Source of the DNA: Triangularia verruculosa
Taxonomy: Eukaryota > Ascomycota > Sordariomycetes > Sordariales > Podosporaceae
Assembly (NCBI GenBank): GCA_033296885.1
Contig: MU863922.1
Location: 62,001 to 126,000 of the forward strand
Length of the DNA: 64,000 nt
Direction of reading: 5' to 3'
Positions 32,530 through 45,100 of the stretch are shown here, piece by piece. The stretch's first letter is position 1. Every line of letters starts with the position of its first letter. The position numbers and the translations under genes are program-made. The notes below the pieces were generated by a model. That model had not been told where the DNA came from. It saw only the letters and a program-made list of their open reading frames with translations, and did not search any database.

Positions 32530-34344
32530 CTACCTTATCTGCGGTAGCTGCTGCTGATAAACGTGATACGCTTGCTCCGGGGGCTTGTCGGGTTCTTCCC
32601 CCTGTTGATCACGGCTCTGCCCATCTCTCAGCAACGGTCGCTGAATTATAGACGGCTCGCTGGTCTGCAGCCCTGCACCTCTGAACACAGCACCATCTTG
32701 AGTTACAGAATCCTGCCGCCAGCCCCACACCCTTCTCTGATCTTCAGCAATTCTTGCTTTCTTGTCAGTCGGCCCAAGACCCTCGACAGGCCCCTCGACA
32801 GGCCCAAGACGGGCGACGGCTATCGGATCGTACCCAATGACCTCGCCATCGAGCGCACCTACACGCCAGCGACCCCATGTGCCCAGAACCGTTGCAGTGA
32901 ATGGCACGAGAAGAACGAGCAGGACCAACGGGTTGTACACAAAGACAGGCACCGTCTCAAGTATATGTGACCATCACGTTGGAAGCATTCGACCATCGGG
33001 CGAAACCCTGCAGCGTTGCCATGTCGAAGTTGGCTTCAATCTGCCGCGCTACGCTCTCGGCATTGTTTTAAAGATTTGCGCCCAGGAGATAATAAGCGAA
33101 TGGATTTTGGCGAAAATCGTTCTTCCCGAAGCTGGAGATGTTGAAGTCATAGGGCGACTTATTGTACGCGGTGTACAGCATATTGAGTTCCGTCACTGAC
33201 TTGTACCCTAGAAATACATATCCATCTATGGACTGGAACTCCGCCAAGGTCGGATCGAATGGGGTGAACGTGGACCGGTCTAATGCCCATCTTGCATCAC
33301 GGTGATCATGCCGTGGGTGAGCAGGCACTCGACTCTGTTGATCGGGTTAGGCCACTCTTTTTGCACATAATACATCCCTTCCACCCACGCACCCAGAAGC
33401 CTAGCCCACCCACTTTCGTCCAGATACGAGCAGGCTTGCCGACTTTCAGGTTTGCATGGATACCGCCCCGAGGTGAAGGCGCCATAAATGTCACTGTCAA
33501 GTTTCACACATAGCTCGCTGGGGTCCCTTTGGTCGGCACAGAATAACTTCGTGACATTGGAAACATAGAGACCCACACCGTCGGTGTCTGCTAAATTCGT
33601 TCCGCTACACTCGGCACGAATTGACAAGGTACGTGCTTTCACCGAGCACGTCTGACGTTCGTCATCGGTGATGTTGTTGCATAAAGGCGCGACCGGAGCC
33701 GTAAAGTTGTTCATCGCTACGAGGCCAGCCATCGTGGCGGGATTGTCGCGCTCCCATCTCCCCAGCGATTTCATGTTGCCCACATCCAGACGAGACTTCC
33801 AAGGGTCAACTAAGCGTGGGATATCCTGAGTTGTTGTTGTGGTGGCGACTGATTGCGAAATGCCGGTAAGCAGCACCGGGCCAACAGCGATAGCTGCTGC
33901 AATCAGAAGGGGGCCGGTCGGTCGCAATAGCATAGACCTCCTGTCAGGCCCGTTGTCCAGCTCAACCAGATATGAAAGTCTCTGGAAAGCCGATGTACTC
34001 CATAGAGCCAAGCGCCGGACTTCACCAACAGTCAAGCCACCATCCCGAGCAAGGCCAAAGAACCCAGCACGCCCTGCGCTCGGCCCAGAGACCAGGCGTA
34101 TCCAGAGTGAATGCTCGACGCAGCGCGTCACAAGAGTCGAGGTCGAGGCGGCGAGAATGACAGAAAGAAGGCCCACGACAGCAGCAGGCTTTATAATGCC
34201 ACGATCAGGACGTATAATGGACTCGATTTGGTAGCTTGATGGGTTCAAATATAGGGTGAGGAGGAGGAGATAGCAGACAACGCAAACCGCCGCTAATGCC
34301 GTGTTCAGGAGAACCTGCACCCAACGGCCTCGCGCTTCGAGCAT
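32530..34344 (-). pseudogene. Broken gene for a fungal multi-pass membrane protein
   Basis: Protein similarity in feel and composition runs through three reading segments on one strand. Segment 1 (34344-33280, 354 codons) has membrane helices near residues 12-33, 52-75 and 145-162, then an extracellular-type domain with NFT, NIT and NVT glycosylation sites and paired cysteines. It runs into a stop right after ITVMQD. The natural continuation RWALDRSTFTPF is in another frame (segment 2, to 33068). That frame meets a TAA after AYYLLGANL, yet sensible sequence continues in the same frame (NNAESVARQIEANF) until a TGA at 32957-32959. The expected LETVPVFVYNP with the last membrane helix (PLVLLVLLVPFTATVLGTW) is in a third frame, ending at 32530. 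Two frameshifts and one nonsense codon within about 330 bp indicate decay. An intron of 50 nt (donor GTGGAAG, acceptor CAACAG) could bypass the first lesion but would delete natural-looking sequence. Function is unknown. Confidence 0.6.
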
Positions 34345-34745
34345 GGTGTTTGGCTTAGTAGCAATAAAACTGTCTCGAAGAGTGTTTTCAGTGACAACAA
34401 AAATTCCCGTTCAGGCTTCAGCTTGTCGCCAGAAACGCCACAAGGGGCAGTGTTTGATGATAGCCAATGAGGCCACGAAGATTGCTTCCTTTGAAGCATG
34501 TACTATACTCATGGCTTTAGCATCTCTCGAAAAGCAACGATGATCATCACATACACACATCTCGTGTCATGTTACCACTGAATTTCACAAAATCCGATGC
34601 TTACGCTTCCATCCCAGTCCCATCCCAGTTCTAAGCCAGCCCGATGCATGCCATCCCAGGTCCTTAACGCCAGAATACGTGTAAATGTGAGAAGAAACAC
34701 ATTTCCGTACCGATTTAAGCCGGTCCGTTGTTTCGTGGGCTAGAA
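34345..34745. other. Intergenic between broken membrane gene and cullin-3
   Basis: About 400 bp with no supported gene. It contains the cullin-3 3' end and the former promoter of the broken gene, whose ATG has a good CACC context. Confidence 0.45.
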
Positions 34746-37369
34746 TCACGCCAGATAGCGATAGGCAGGCGTATCGCTCTCCATCCGCTCCAAATATTCT
34801 CGCGCAAGCAAATCTTCGATTCGCTTCTTGATGAGAGAGATATCTGGCTTGAACCGGCCGGAAAGTTGACTGATGACCTCAGTTGTGAGCTGAGTATGGG
34901 TGAGCTCCTTGCGTTGTCTGTTATCACATGGTTAGTGCCAACCCAAACGAACGGCCAAAGGGGCTGTACTGACTTCATAATTCTGACAATGGCAGCATCC
35001 ACAACGTGAGCCCGCGTCTGGTCATTCTTCCTTTCTGTCTCCTTGCGCTCCTCGCTTCCCTCAACCTTGGATGTGCTGCTGATAACAGGTACCCTGATTT
35101 TGATCTGCTTGCTGACGAATTGGGAATTGAATGAGAACTTGTCTGTGGACTTGACTGACTTCGTTAGAGGTTCCTTGGCTAGAACCCTGAACTTTGGTGG
35201 GATCGAAAGCGAAGTCAGCGTTTTGGTCAAATCAGCAACAGGAATGTTGGTTTTCAGTTGAATCTCCTCAAAGCCGAGACTCTCTCCCTCGGACAGATCA
35301 TTGAAAAGCAGGAGAACAATCATGCCGTAGGTCGATACGTTGAGTTCATAGCGTCTGTCCTTGCTCAGTGGCCCTGATTCCTTACCAGGTACCTTTGGAA
35401 AGAAACATTTGATATCTGCGCTGCCCGTGGAAGGAACCCACGTGAGAATTCTCCCGCTGCGATCCCGGCAGTAGAATTTGTAGAAGCTCTCTTGCAGTCT
35501 CTTGATAGCTGGCGGGAAGATGCAGTCCGCTCGGGCTCCTTCGCCGTCCTGAAGGACACCACGTCCCATGACATCGGTAGGCCAAAAGTTTGTCGTGAGA
35601 ACATGAATGGCAAGCTCAGTAGACTTCCTATCATCATCCCCAAGATTGCGGATGTGGTCCTTGTAGTTGGTCGATAGATCTTTGGAAAGTTCCATGTCCT
35701 TGAACATGCCTTCGAATTTGGCAGTGAAATGATTGCCTAGCTCAGCCCTCATCCTGCGGACGAGCTCCTTCTCAATGTGAATTTCAGACTTGTTGTGCAG
35801 CAGTCTGCGACCAAGGTGCTTCTGATAGTACCTCTCAAACAAGTCCCGATCGGACAGGTACCTCACCAGTACAATGGCTTTCTGCAGCACGATCTCTGCA
35901 TCCTCATCCGATTTTCCTTTGAGCCCTCGTTTGAGATTGTCGTCAATAAAGAGCGACACAAACTCGGAGCTGCGGTCAAACATGTTGATGAAGTCTGCAG
36001 AGCTTTTGGTGATGGCAGACTGGATGATAAGATCATTGCTGAAGCAGTTCTCCAATAGCGTGTCAAACTTGCTTTTAAGCTTGAGCACGTCGTCGACCCA
36101 CTTGATAGCTGCTGCTGTTTGTTGCGCGGCTGGACTTAGAGCCTTGGGCTTGTCCGCACCCTCAGCTGCATCTTCACCTCCCCCTGGAGCACCTGTCGGT
36201 GCTGGGGCAGAGAAGTCTGTGTTTTTGAGCGTCTGTTCAATTTCCAGACCCAGCTCCATCACCCGGTTCTGCAAGTTCGTCTTGAGGGTGTTTTTGGACT
36301 TGTCTATCCTGGCAATCAACTGGTAGAGAATTCCGAGATCTTCTTCTCGGTCATTGTCCACCATTGCCTTCAACCCGCTTCCTTCCATCGCCAAGAAATC
36401 GTCCATTTTGGCCAACACTAGTTCCCTTTCCACAACCCCAGTGATGTTATCCTTGGTGAAGTTGGAGACCGAGGTCACGCACCGTTCTTCTTCTTCGAGC
36501 AGACGACGTCGTGTGTGGCGCAACCATGAGCCAGCGTCTGACTCTCGAAGAAGTTTCTCACACTCGGCCTTGTAGAAGACCTCGCTGGCGGCAAGGAAGC
36601 GGGGTTCGAAAATTGTGGTATACAGCTTCTCATTTTCTCTCTCCTCGTCCGTTTCGTACAACTGCTCCAACATGCCGGTTATTTCCCGAAGAAGGTTGCG
36701 GTCAACGATGTCTCCATCCCTGTCCATGTTGATGAGGTCGAGGACGACGGCAATGACTACGTCCATGATGATGAACGGCTGATCAGATCCCTCAACGTCT
36801 TTCAAGCCATATTTTAGGATGTGGTCCCGGAAGAGTCCAATGGTGGTTGCGTACACTGATGCGTGCTTGGTCTCAACACACGACCTCTCCAGATACATCA
36901 GCATGTCTGCGATCAGGTTCATGGATGTATTGTGGTCCTCCCAGATCTTCCGAATACCACGGAGAAGCCTCTCGCCAGCTTCCCGTCTCTCGTGAGAGCT
37001 CGATGTTGTCATCTGTATCAACGCGATGCTCGGCAAATTGTTCCTAACAAGTTCGTCGACACCGGGTATGATGTGGTCATGGAACCACCGTGTCTCGAAT
37101 TCTTTGACTTTCTCGAAGAGATCTTCGCCCCGTTTCACAAGTGTGATCTTGTAGGAGGCTCGGTAGAGGTTTTCGAAAGATAGTTTGCTCGCATTTTTAT
37201 TGTGTATATCTGTCATGGCACTTTGGAGAGTGGCCCAGCATTGATCGAACCCGCCGGCTTCCTTGTTGATCAAGGGCTGTAGACACAGGTGTTAGCATCG
37301 CGGACTTGGGGAAGAAACGATGGATAGATATGGTACCCTTCGTATAGGCCGTGGCCTTCTGGAAGCCAT
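34746..37369 (-). CDS. CUL3: Cullin-3, scaffold of a BTB-type ubiquitin ligase
   Basis: Scaffold of CRL3 ubiquitin ligases that joins BTB-domain substrate adaptors to the RING protein Rbx1. Three exons: 37369-37337, 37276-34974 and 34917-34746, giving 835 aa. The N-terminus, MASRRPRPIRRPLINKEAGG then FDQCWATLQSAM and NASKLSFENLYRASYKI, matches the Cul3 subgroup rather than Cul1 or Cul4. The cullin homology region is clear (SDRDLFERYYQKHLGRRLL, NFWPTDVMGRG). The C-terminal neddylation domain reads VVDAAIVRIMK then QRKELTHTQLTTEV, ending YRYLA. The NEDD8 acceptor is Lys779, whose codon AA|A is split by the last intron. A Gly/Ala/Pro-rich insert (PAPTGAPGGGEDAAEG) interrupts the helical repeats. 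The first exon is short and has a non-consensus donor (GTACCA), so the start is less certain than the rest. Confidence 0.93.
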
Positions 37370-38163
37370 GTTTTCCTGTATAGAAGCACTATGCCGGGCG
37401 CGCCGTGACGAGGCAGACAAGATGTCCGAGCGTGGTGGGATTGAGGGGCAGGTGCTGGCAGGACCGCCAGGTACACGCTCGATGGGGAAAACGGTGTTTT
37501 GTTGGGATTGGATCGATCGGATGATCCTAGATTGCAAGGAATTGGTGTTTGGGCAACGTTGGTCGCTGGCGTGGGAATAAAAGCCGATATAACGGCAAGA
37601 GGCGATTTTGGGGGGCGTGCTGTGTTGCCCGGTGGGATGAATCTGTCAAATGGCAGGCACGCAAAGATGGCAAAAGACCGAGCACCGGGCTGTGGGCATG
37701 CCCATAAGGAGAGAGTCCAGAGTTTAATTCATTGAGTGTCAGTAAACACAAGGACTGGTCCAGCAAAATAACAAACTAGGTTGACAAGGCAAGAGCTCAG
37801 AAAGCTGTTTTGGGCACACCTTGGTATCTACGGGCTACGATGCACCATCAATTGTGACAGCGGGGAGTTGCAGGCAGCTTCAGCTTCCGCTTCCGCCAAG
37901 ACAAAGCCCCACCAAACCTACCTAGTCCATGGCCTGTGATTTGCCGCCAATGATCAGCTCTTGGCGCGTTTATCGTGTCTTGGCCAGCTCAAAAAAGCTT
38001 TATCTTATCGATAAGTATTAGTGGACAAGGATCTAGAACATCTTGCCGATGACGAAGGTCCAATTGCTTCTCTGCTCTTCGCCTTTGCTGTTTGCGACAA
38101 CCCAAATTCTTGCCCATTTCAACCGCTTTATCTCCTCAACACCCACCTCTCACAATCCAAATC
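37370..38163. promoter_or_regulatory. Divergent promoter region cullin-3 / ZIM17
   Basis: These 794 bp lie between two diverging start codons. A TTATCGATAAG palindrome-like word sits at about 38005-38015, some 150 nt before the ZIM17 ATG, similar to one before NOP2. No gene is seen. Confidence 0.4.
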
Positions 38164-38802
38164 ATGGCCTCCAAACGCCTCTTCACTACCCAAATAGCCA
38201 CCCTTACCCGGCTCACCACCCAACCAATACACCAGACCACCACCCGCCAGCTCCTCAAACCACCAGCCGTTCTCTCCCAACTACAACCCCTCAGGTTCGC
38301 CCACAACATCCCCCGACCACGAGCAGCCCCCTTGCCTTCCGCCCCTTCCTCCTCGACACCACCGTCCCCTTCAACAACCCCACCATCCTCCGCAGAACCA
38401 ACCAAAGCAGCCCAACCATCCTATGAGCTAACCTTCACCTGCGTCCCCTGCAACACACGCTCCCGCCACACAGTCTCCAAGCAAGGCTATCACCACGGCT
38501 CCGTCCTCATCGCCTGCCCCGGCTGCAAGAACCGCCACGTCATCTCCGACCACCTCAAGATCTTTGGCGACAAGGCGCTCACCGTCGAGGACATCCTGCG
38601 CGAGAAAGGCCAGCTCGTCAAAAAGGGCACCCTGGGCGAAGATGGCGATCTAGAGTTCTGGGAAGATGGCAGCACGACGGTGAGGGACCACGAGGCGTTG
38701 GCCAAGGAGGCGGAGGAGAAGGAGAAGAGGAGGAAGGAGATTGAAGAGAAGGAGAGAGGGATGGTGGCGGGGAGTACATTTAAGAGTGCCAAGAAAGAGT
38801 AG
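38164..38802 (+). CDS. ZIM17: Mitochondrial Hsp70 escort protein Zim17/Tim15 (DNL zinc finger)
   Basis: Single exon, 212 aa. The first ~50 residues are rich in Arg, Thr and Gln without acids (MASKRLFTTQIATLTRL), a mitochondrial presequence, followed by a Pro/Ser linker. The DNL-type zinc finger occupies about residues 87-140, with C-x2-C (CVPC), a second C-x2-C (CPGC), and the family signature NRHVISDHLKIFGD. In yeast this matrix protein keeps mitochondrial Hsp70 soluble and helps protein import and Fe/S assembly. The C-terminal tail is a Lys/Glu-rich helix, longer than in yeast. I chose the ATG at 38164 because the open frame upstream has no earlier ATG. Identity is secure. Confidence 0.93.
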   Translation: MASKRLFTTQIATLTRLTTQPIHQTTTRQLLKPPAVLSQLQPLRFAHNIPRPRAAPLPSAPSSSTPPSPSTTPPSSAEPTKAAQPSYELTFTCVPCNTRSRHTVSKQGYHHGSVLIACPGCKNRHVISDHLKIFGDKALTVEDILREKGQLVKKGTLGEDGDLEFWEDGSTTVRDHEALAKEAEEKEKRRKEIEEKERGMVAGSTFKSAKKE

Positions 38803-39109
38803 GTGACGGCCACCCTCGGATAGACGAAGATGGAGAGGTCATACAACATTGTACGATGCGGGCATGTATATTATGGGTTCGGTTGGGTTTGATACAGGCG
38901 TTGGCATACCCAAAAGTTTGGCGGCATTATTTCACAGCATTTTCATGGGCTTAAGACAAAGACAGCTCACGACATTTAAACAATAAGAAAAAACGATGGT
39001 ATATCCCGATTAAACCCCAGAAACATGGTATATCCTCCCTATCTATCAACTTTTTTGAGCCCCTTTTATTGGCACCTTCCATCACCCCTTAACCACCCCT
39101 TCACATACT
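38803..39109. other. Convergent intergenic region ZIM17 / UTP20
   Basis: Short convergent spacer holding two 3' ends. No gene is seen. Confidence 0.5.
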
Positions 39110-42100
39110 CTAATTACCCTGGAACGCCCTCCTAGCATCCCTCTGCTCCTGCCCCTTCATCTTCCTCCTCTCTTTCTTCTTCTCAAACTTCTTCCTCTTC
39201 TCCCGTCCATACCTCTCCGGCGCCGCCACCGCCTCGATCCTCCGTTTGCTCAACCTCGCCTGCCTCCTCTCCCGAATCTGCTCGCCCACCTCCAGCAACG
39301 CCTTGGTATACTCGGCACTCCCCAGCTTCCTCTGCAGCACCTCCATCACCGACACCGCCTTGCTCTTCAGCGCCTCGTACCTCGTCTTGAACAGCTCATT
39401 GAGCGAGAACGGCGCGCGAATGGATGGGTCCGTCAGGTTGCGCAGCGGGCGAAGAATAGTCTTGACCGAAACTTCGACGGTCTCCTTGGGGCGCTTGATG
39501 CAGAATGCCTCCAACAGATCCATAGCCGCGAGCTTGGAAACCATCGCTTCGGGTTTGGGCTGGCGTTCTTTCCGGATGATGGAGCAGAGCTTCCAGAAGA
39601 CGTACTTCATGTCTGCCGTGCGGGTGACAGTTTTGTCCATCTCTTCTTCCTCCTCCTCCTCCTCGGCTTCGTCTTCGCTGTCGTCTTCTTCAGTCTTGCC
39701 AGATTCGAGGTAGCCGCCTAGGAACATGAGAACTTGGACGATTTCGGGCGCGAGAGTCTCGTCCAATTCAACCACGTTGAGGATACCGAGAGAGAGGCGG
39801 ACCAGAGCGGTGACGTCTTCTTCGTCGAGTTGTAGGCCGTAAGAGCCCTTGAGGGGAAGCTTGGCATCCCTACCAGAGGTCTTGGCGAAGTCGGTGAGGT
39901 ATGTAGAAAGCAGTCTCGTGGCTGTGAGTTTGACGGTAGAATTGGAGTGTGCGAGGCAAGTCTGGACTTCGGTCCAAAGCTCGGACGTGTTGGGAGCAAG
40001 AGCTTTCTGAGGGTGCTTGACAACAAGTGTCTGCAAGGTGTTGAGAGTGGTGTTGGCAAGCTCCCAATCAGCCTCGAGAACATCATCATCTCCAAGAACC
40101 TGAGTGATTTTATCGATGACGAGCACGAGATCCTTCTTGTCGTTCACAGTCGGTTCACGTCCCTCGAAATAGAGACCCCAAGAGTGAAACGCCAGCTTGG
40201 TGACGGTGGCATTACCATCCTTGTTAATCCATGCTCTCATCAATTGCATGAAGTTGGCCAGTCTCCCCTTATCGGCAACCCGGAAAGTTTCCTTGAGCAG
40301 CTCACCAGCAGAGAGACGGCACTTTTCGCTGTCGTCGTTGACCAATCTAAGGGCCAATGGCAAAAAGCAGGTAGCCGCAACCTCTTGTGCAAACTCATCC
40401 ACTGATTTCTTCAGCAACAGATTGATAACCTCCATAACAGAGACACGTCCACCTTCGCGCTCGTACTCGAGGTTGGCAACAATAAATTTGAGTTGCTTTT
40501 CCCATCTGTTTCTCTTCTGTGGGTAGTCGCGGAGGAACTGGAAGAAAGCACCGCGGGCGAGATCTCTGGTATCCTTATCGGCATTGGTGATCATGACAGT
40601 GCCGACATAGTCGAGCGTGTCGTAGACAACAGCTGTCTCTAGCCTGCGGTCCAACACAGATCGCAAAAAGTTGAAGGTGACATGGCGGTACAGGGGCTCA
40701 GTGAGGTCGTCCTTCAACTTTCCGAGGAGCATATCCAGAGCCGCATCCTTGATGACAATCTCCCTTCTGTCACGAAGAATGACGGAGATGAGCTTCAAGG
40801 CGGCTTGTGCCAAGTCGGAGGTGGTGGTAGGGGACATTGAGATGGCCTTGATCGCTTCCTTCAGCGCGACCTTGTACAGATTCGAAGAGTCATCGTTTTT
40901 GAAGGGAACCTTGACGATAACGGTGAGCATCTTGAAAGCCGCAATCTTAACATCCTCTTCCGCGGACAGCACGGCATCACCTAGAATCGGCAGGAAGCCA
41001 GTGATATTGGCAGCAGTGCGAAGGTGATCATGCTTCCTGAACACAGTCCGGAGGACGTCAATGGCAAACCTGACAAGCTTGTAGGTGTGCTTGGCTGTCA
41101 CACCGCCATCACTCTTCTTCGCAGCCTTCTGGACGATGTACCGCTTGAGACGAGGGTCCATCTTCGGTTGCTCCGTAGGCTGATGCGTCTTGTAGACTTC
41201 CTGGATAACTTCATAGCAGAAAATCAGGACATCTTGCGACGCTGCGGCAGGGTTCTCAAGAAGACCCTTGGTGATACGAGTAAGCAGCTCATCGATCTTG
41301 CGGACGGTGCGGATATCGAGCTTCTCCAAAAGCAACGACTGAAGAGGCATGGTTAGATCGCTAAGGCGTCTAATGGAGGCAGTCTTAGAAATAAGCTCCA
41401 TGGAATCTTGACTTTTGCTACCCTTGACCTCTTTCATCTTCCCCGTGTACCCTTCGGCGTCCTTCTCTTGGCCTGTGGCGCCGAAGATATCATCCATGAT
41501 AACAGCCATAATTTGAGGCAAGCAGTAATCGAGGTCGCCCTGCTCGAAAGCCGGGATAGCGACCAACAGCAGGGAGTGCATGGTGTAGGACAGAATGTGA
41601 AGCTGGTTACCTCTAACCAGAGCGCCACGCAACTCCTTGAGAATGAACCCGAATCTGTGGGCACCAAGAACACCAGAGATCTTGGCGAGGGTGTCTCTGG
41701 CCATATCGCGGGATTCAACCGACTTGCTGCGCAGAATATGGCAAATATCGGTCAAAACACCGGGAAGCTTCTCGTTCAACAAATTGTCTGGGAGAAGAAC
41801 GAGCAGTTTGGCAATAATGACGCCCACTGGAACTCTGGAGCTGACCTCCGTCTCATCCTTCTCGTGAATGTACTTGAGCAGCGGGGGCAGGAAGCTGCCG
41901 ACAATTTCGGTGCTGAGCTTCTCTTGATCGGGAAGCGTGGTGGCGAGGCGGCATCGCTGTACCTCTCCATCCACCTCCATCGCATCACTTGATTTCTGAT
42001 CAATGGCCGTGCGCAAAGCGTCCACCTCCTTTTCGAGCAGACGGATAACACGCTTCTGAGAGTCGGGCTTGGCCTCAACAAATGACACAAATCGCTTGAG

Positions 42101-45100
42101 GATAGCTCTGTATTGTTGCCATTCCAACGAAAGGGTCAAGCCCGCCACAGTGGTGATTGATTGCGCGCCCAGACCATGATCGTCACCGCCCTCTGGATGA
42201 CCAAAGATGAAATGTTCGGAGAGGGGGATGAAGAACTGGCTGATATGCTTGCTTCGAAGTGGAGTTTTGGCATTGACGGACTCGAGCAAGCGGAGAGCTT
42301 GCAGCTGCCTTGCGACGGCTGGGCTGAGAACGTGGAAGAAGAAGGCCTGATCCGAGTCCTCAGATGAAGGAACAAGGGGCGTCAGATCTGAGACCATCTC
42401 CCATTCTGGAAGGCCAGCAACAAGGGCACCAAACACGCGCAATATCTCGCGCCTCACGGTCTCGGACTCCTCCTTTGACCCAGCATAGATGGCTGGGAGC
42501 AAGATGTCGGAAACTACAGTGATGAACGCCGCTTGCTGAGGGCTGCCCCAAGCATCCTTGGCCGCCAAAATAAATTTGCACAGCCCATCGGCAGAGTTAG
42601 TCGACAGGACACCAAACTCCTCATCCTGCTGAATGTAGAAAAGCATGTTGTGAAGGAGTGGCATCCATTGATCCAGAGTTAACGGTGTCTCCCGGTCTCT
42701 GGTGATGGAGTTGAATGCGGTCAACCGAATGTTGTAGTCTGGCTCATCCAGGCGCCTTGGCCTATAGGCATTGAGGTCACGACAAATATCCGCAACCTCC
42801 TGTGCCCATGTTTCTGTGGATGCAAAAACTGCGAGCACTTCCGCCAGGGTTTGTCTGTTTTGCCTGTCCTTGAAGTAGCCAAACAAAGAGGAAACTGTAT
42901 GGTAGACCTTCACCTTCAGCTCATCATTGCCCTGGAAATCTTTCAGGATGATAAACTCCTTTAGAATCAACAAGATCGCACCCTTGATCTTGGGGCTGAC
43001 CTTTCGCGACGGCTGATTGAGCAAAAAGGTCGAGATCTCGACCATGTCCTGGATGCTAGTAGAGGTCTGAACAATGGGCGAGAGGGCGACGACGGTATCA
43101 ACTGCAGAACCTAGGAGGTCCCGACTGATATCGTGTTGGGCACGAAGAAGTCCGCTGATTTTGCTGAGGATGAGGTCGACATTAGGATCCAACAGTTCGG
43201 CTCTGATGAGCTCATTGAACTCGGACTCCTGAGCAGGTGCCTGAGCAAGACCGACGAGGCTTTTGAGGATATCAAGTGCAAAAATCTTGACCTCGGGTCT
43301 GGTTTTTTCAAGACCGAAAGTCTCGACGATCTTAGGCACAATGCGCTCATCAATGGCCAAGAACATGACTGTCTTGGGAAGAGCAGCCCAAGTGCCCAGC
43401 AGTTTCCACGTGGCTGACACGCCCTGGGTGGTTTCGACAGCGAGCTTCTCAATCCTGGGACTGATGATCTCCTTCACCATGATCTCCTGATACGGCGTCC
43501 AGTCAAAGCTTTGATCGTTCTGGAACAGCTTACAGAGACACTTAAGGGAGGTCGTTCTGATAATCTTGTGTAGCGCCGCATCCTTGACATGTTCAGCTTC
43601 TTCGGACTCTTCATCCTCCGTAGTGACACCAACCTGCCGGCAGGCGGAGATCAAGCAGAGAAGGATGGCATTGATAAGAGACTCCACATACGGGGAGATT
43701 ACACTGCCCAGCTCGGTAACAACAGCCTCGATCATGTTGAGCAAACCGACCTGCTTGCGAATGGGCAGGATATCCTGGGCAAAGAGGCGTTCGTTCACGC
43801 CTTGCGCATCAACGACGCGGATCTTTCGGAGTGGGCCAAGGGCGATATCCAGGAAGCTGCCCATATCATCCACATTCAGGTGCCGAATGACTGCCAGACG
43901 CGTCGCATGCAGACCATGCCGGCCGCTGGCAGCACCCTTCTTCGAAATTGTTCGGCCATAGAGAAGGTGAAGCAGGACGGGCATCACAGCCTCCCGATGG
44001 TTTGGTTGGATTCTGTTATCTCCTTGAAAAAGGACCGTAAGTTCATTCTTGAATCTGGCTTCGTCCAAAAGATATTCGAGATTCTCATGATAAGGCTTCA
44101 CAGCGTCGTTCTTCCAACCTAGAATGGCCTTCAGGGCAAGCTTCTGCACCTCAATGTCGCCATTTGCCAGGAGTTTAAGAAGTGCCGAATAGACTTTCTC
44201 GCTTTGATAAAGCACACGTGGGTTATTGAACTGTGAAAACACTCCAACCAATCCCTTGCGATCAGGAAGCGACCAGCTAGCATCTGACATCTCTTCCGCC
44301 TCATCTTCGGCTTCCTCTTGGTCGTCCACTGGTGACTCGCCATCATCCGTAAAAGAAAAGAGGTGCGGCACCAGCTTCCTTGAGCGCTTCTCGGCCAAGC
44401 CAGGGATTGCGTTGAGGGCCTTCAGCGCCATACTTCGGGCGCGTTCTGAGTGAGGACCAACAATCTTCTGGCCTTCGTCAAAAGTCTCAAGCATCCCTTT
44501 GTAAGGATCTTCCATGGCTTGTGCTACAGACTTCGCGGTTTCATGCAAACCTTGCAGGTTGAGACACTCGAAATCGGTAAGTGGGAGGCGACGTGGATCC
44601 TGAGGCTTAACTGCGCCGGACCACCGTGACGAAGGCATATCCAGCCAGTCGAAGGCCAGCTCTGCCAGAGCCTCTTCACCAGGTTTAGACTCGGCAACCT
44701 TCTTCATCGCTTCGACCGAGTCATCCCATGCCGGAGCAAGGGGTACGGTCATCATGCCAAACAAGAAGGCTGGAACTGCCCGAATAAGCCATGAGCTCTC
44801 CGGAATATGAGCATAGCTCTGTCCAAGCTTTCGAAGATGGACGCCAATGGTCCGTACGTTCTGCAAATTCAAGGGCAACTGCTCAGCCTGGATCATGGTT
44901 GCCAAGGCCGCTTCGGAATCAGGAGTTGACTCTAAAATCTCCAAGATCTGCAGTGAAGCCAGCCGGAGTTCATGGGATGGCGCCGACAAGTTGCTGATGA
45001 GAGACTTCACGAGTGGATCTTCCTCCTCCTGCACGCTGTCACTCCCGCTGCTGGTTTCCGAGCTGCTGCGCCCTTTAGTATTGATGTCCTTCAAGTAAGT

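Noticed and set aside
33323..33390. Possible 50-nt intron (donor GTGGAAG, branch CTAAC, acceptor CAACAG) rescuing the first lesion of the broken membrane gene
   Set aside because: The donor is poor. Removal would delete natural sequence (EGMYYVQKEWPNPIN) and give an unlikely VPAHPRHDHR junction, and it would leave two other lesions.
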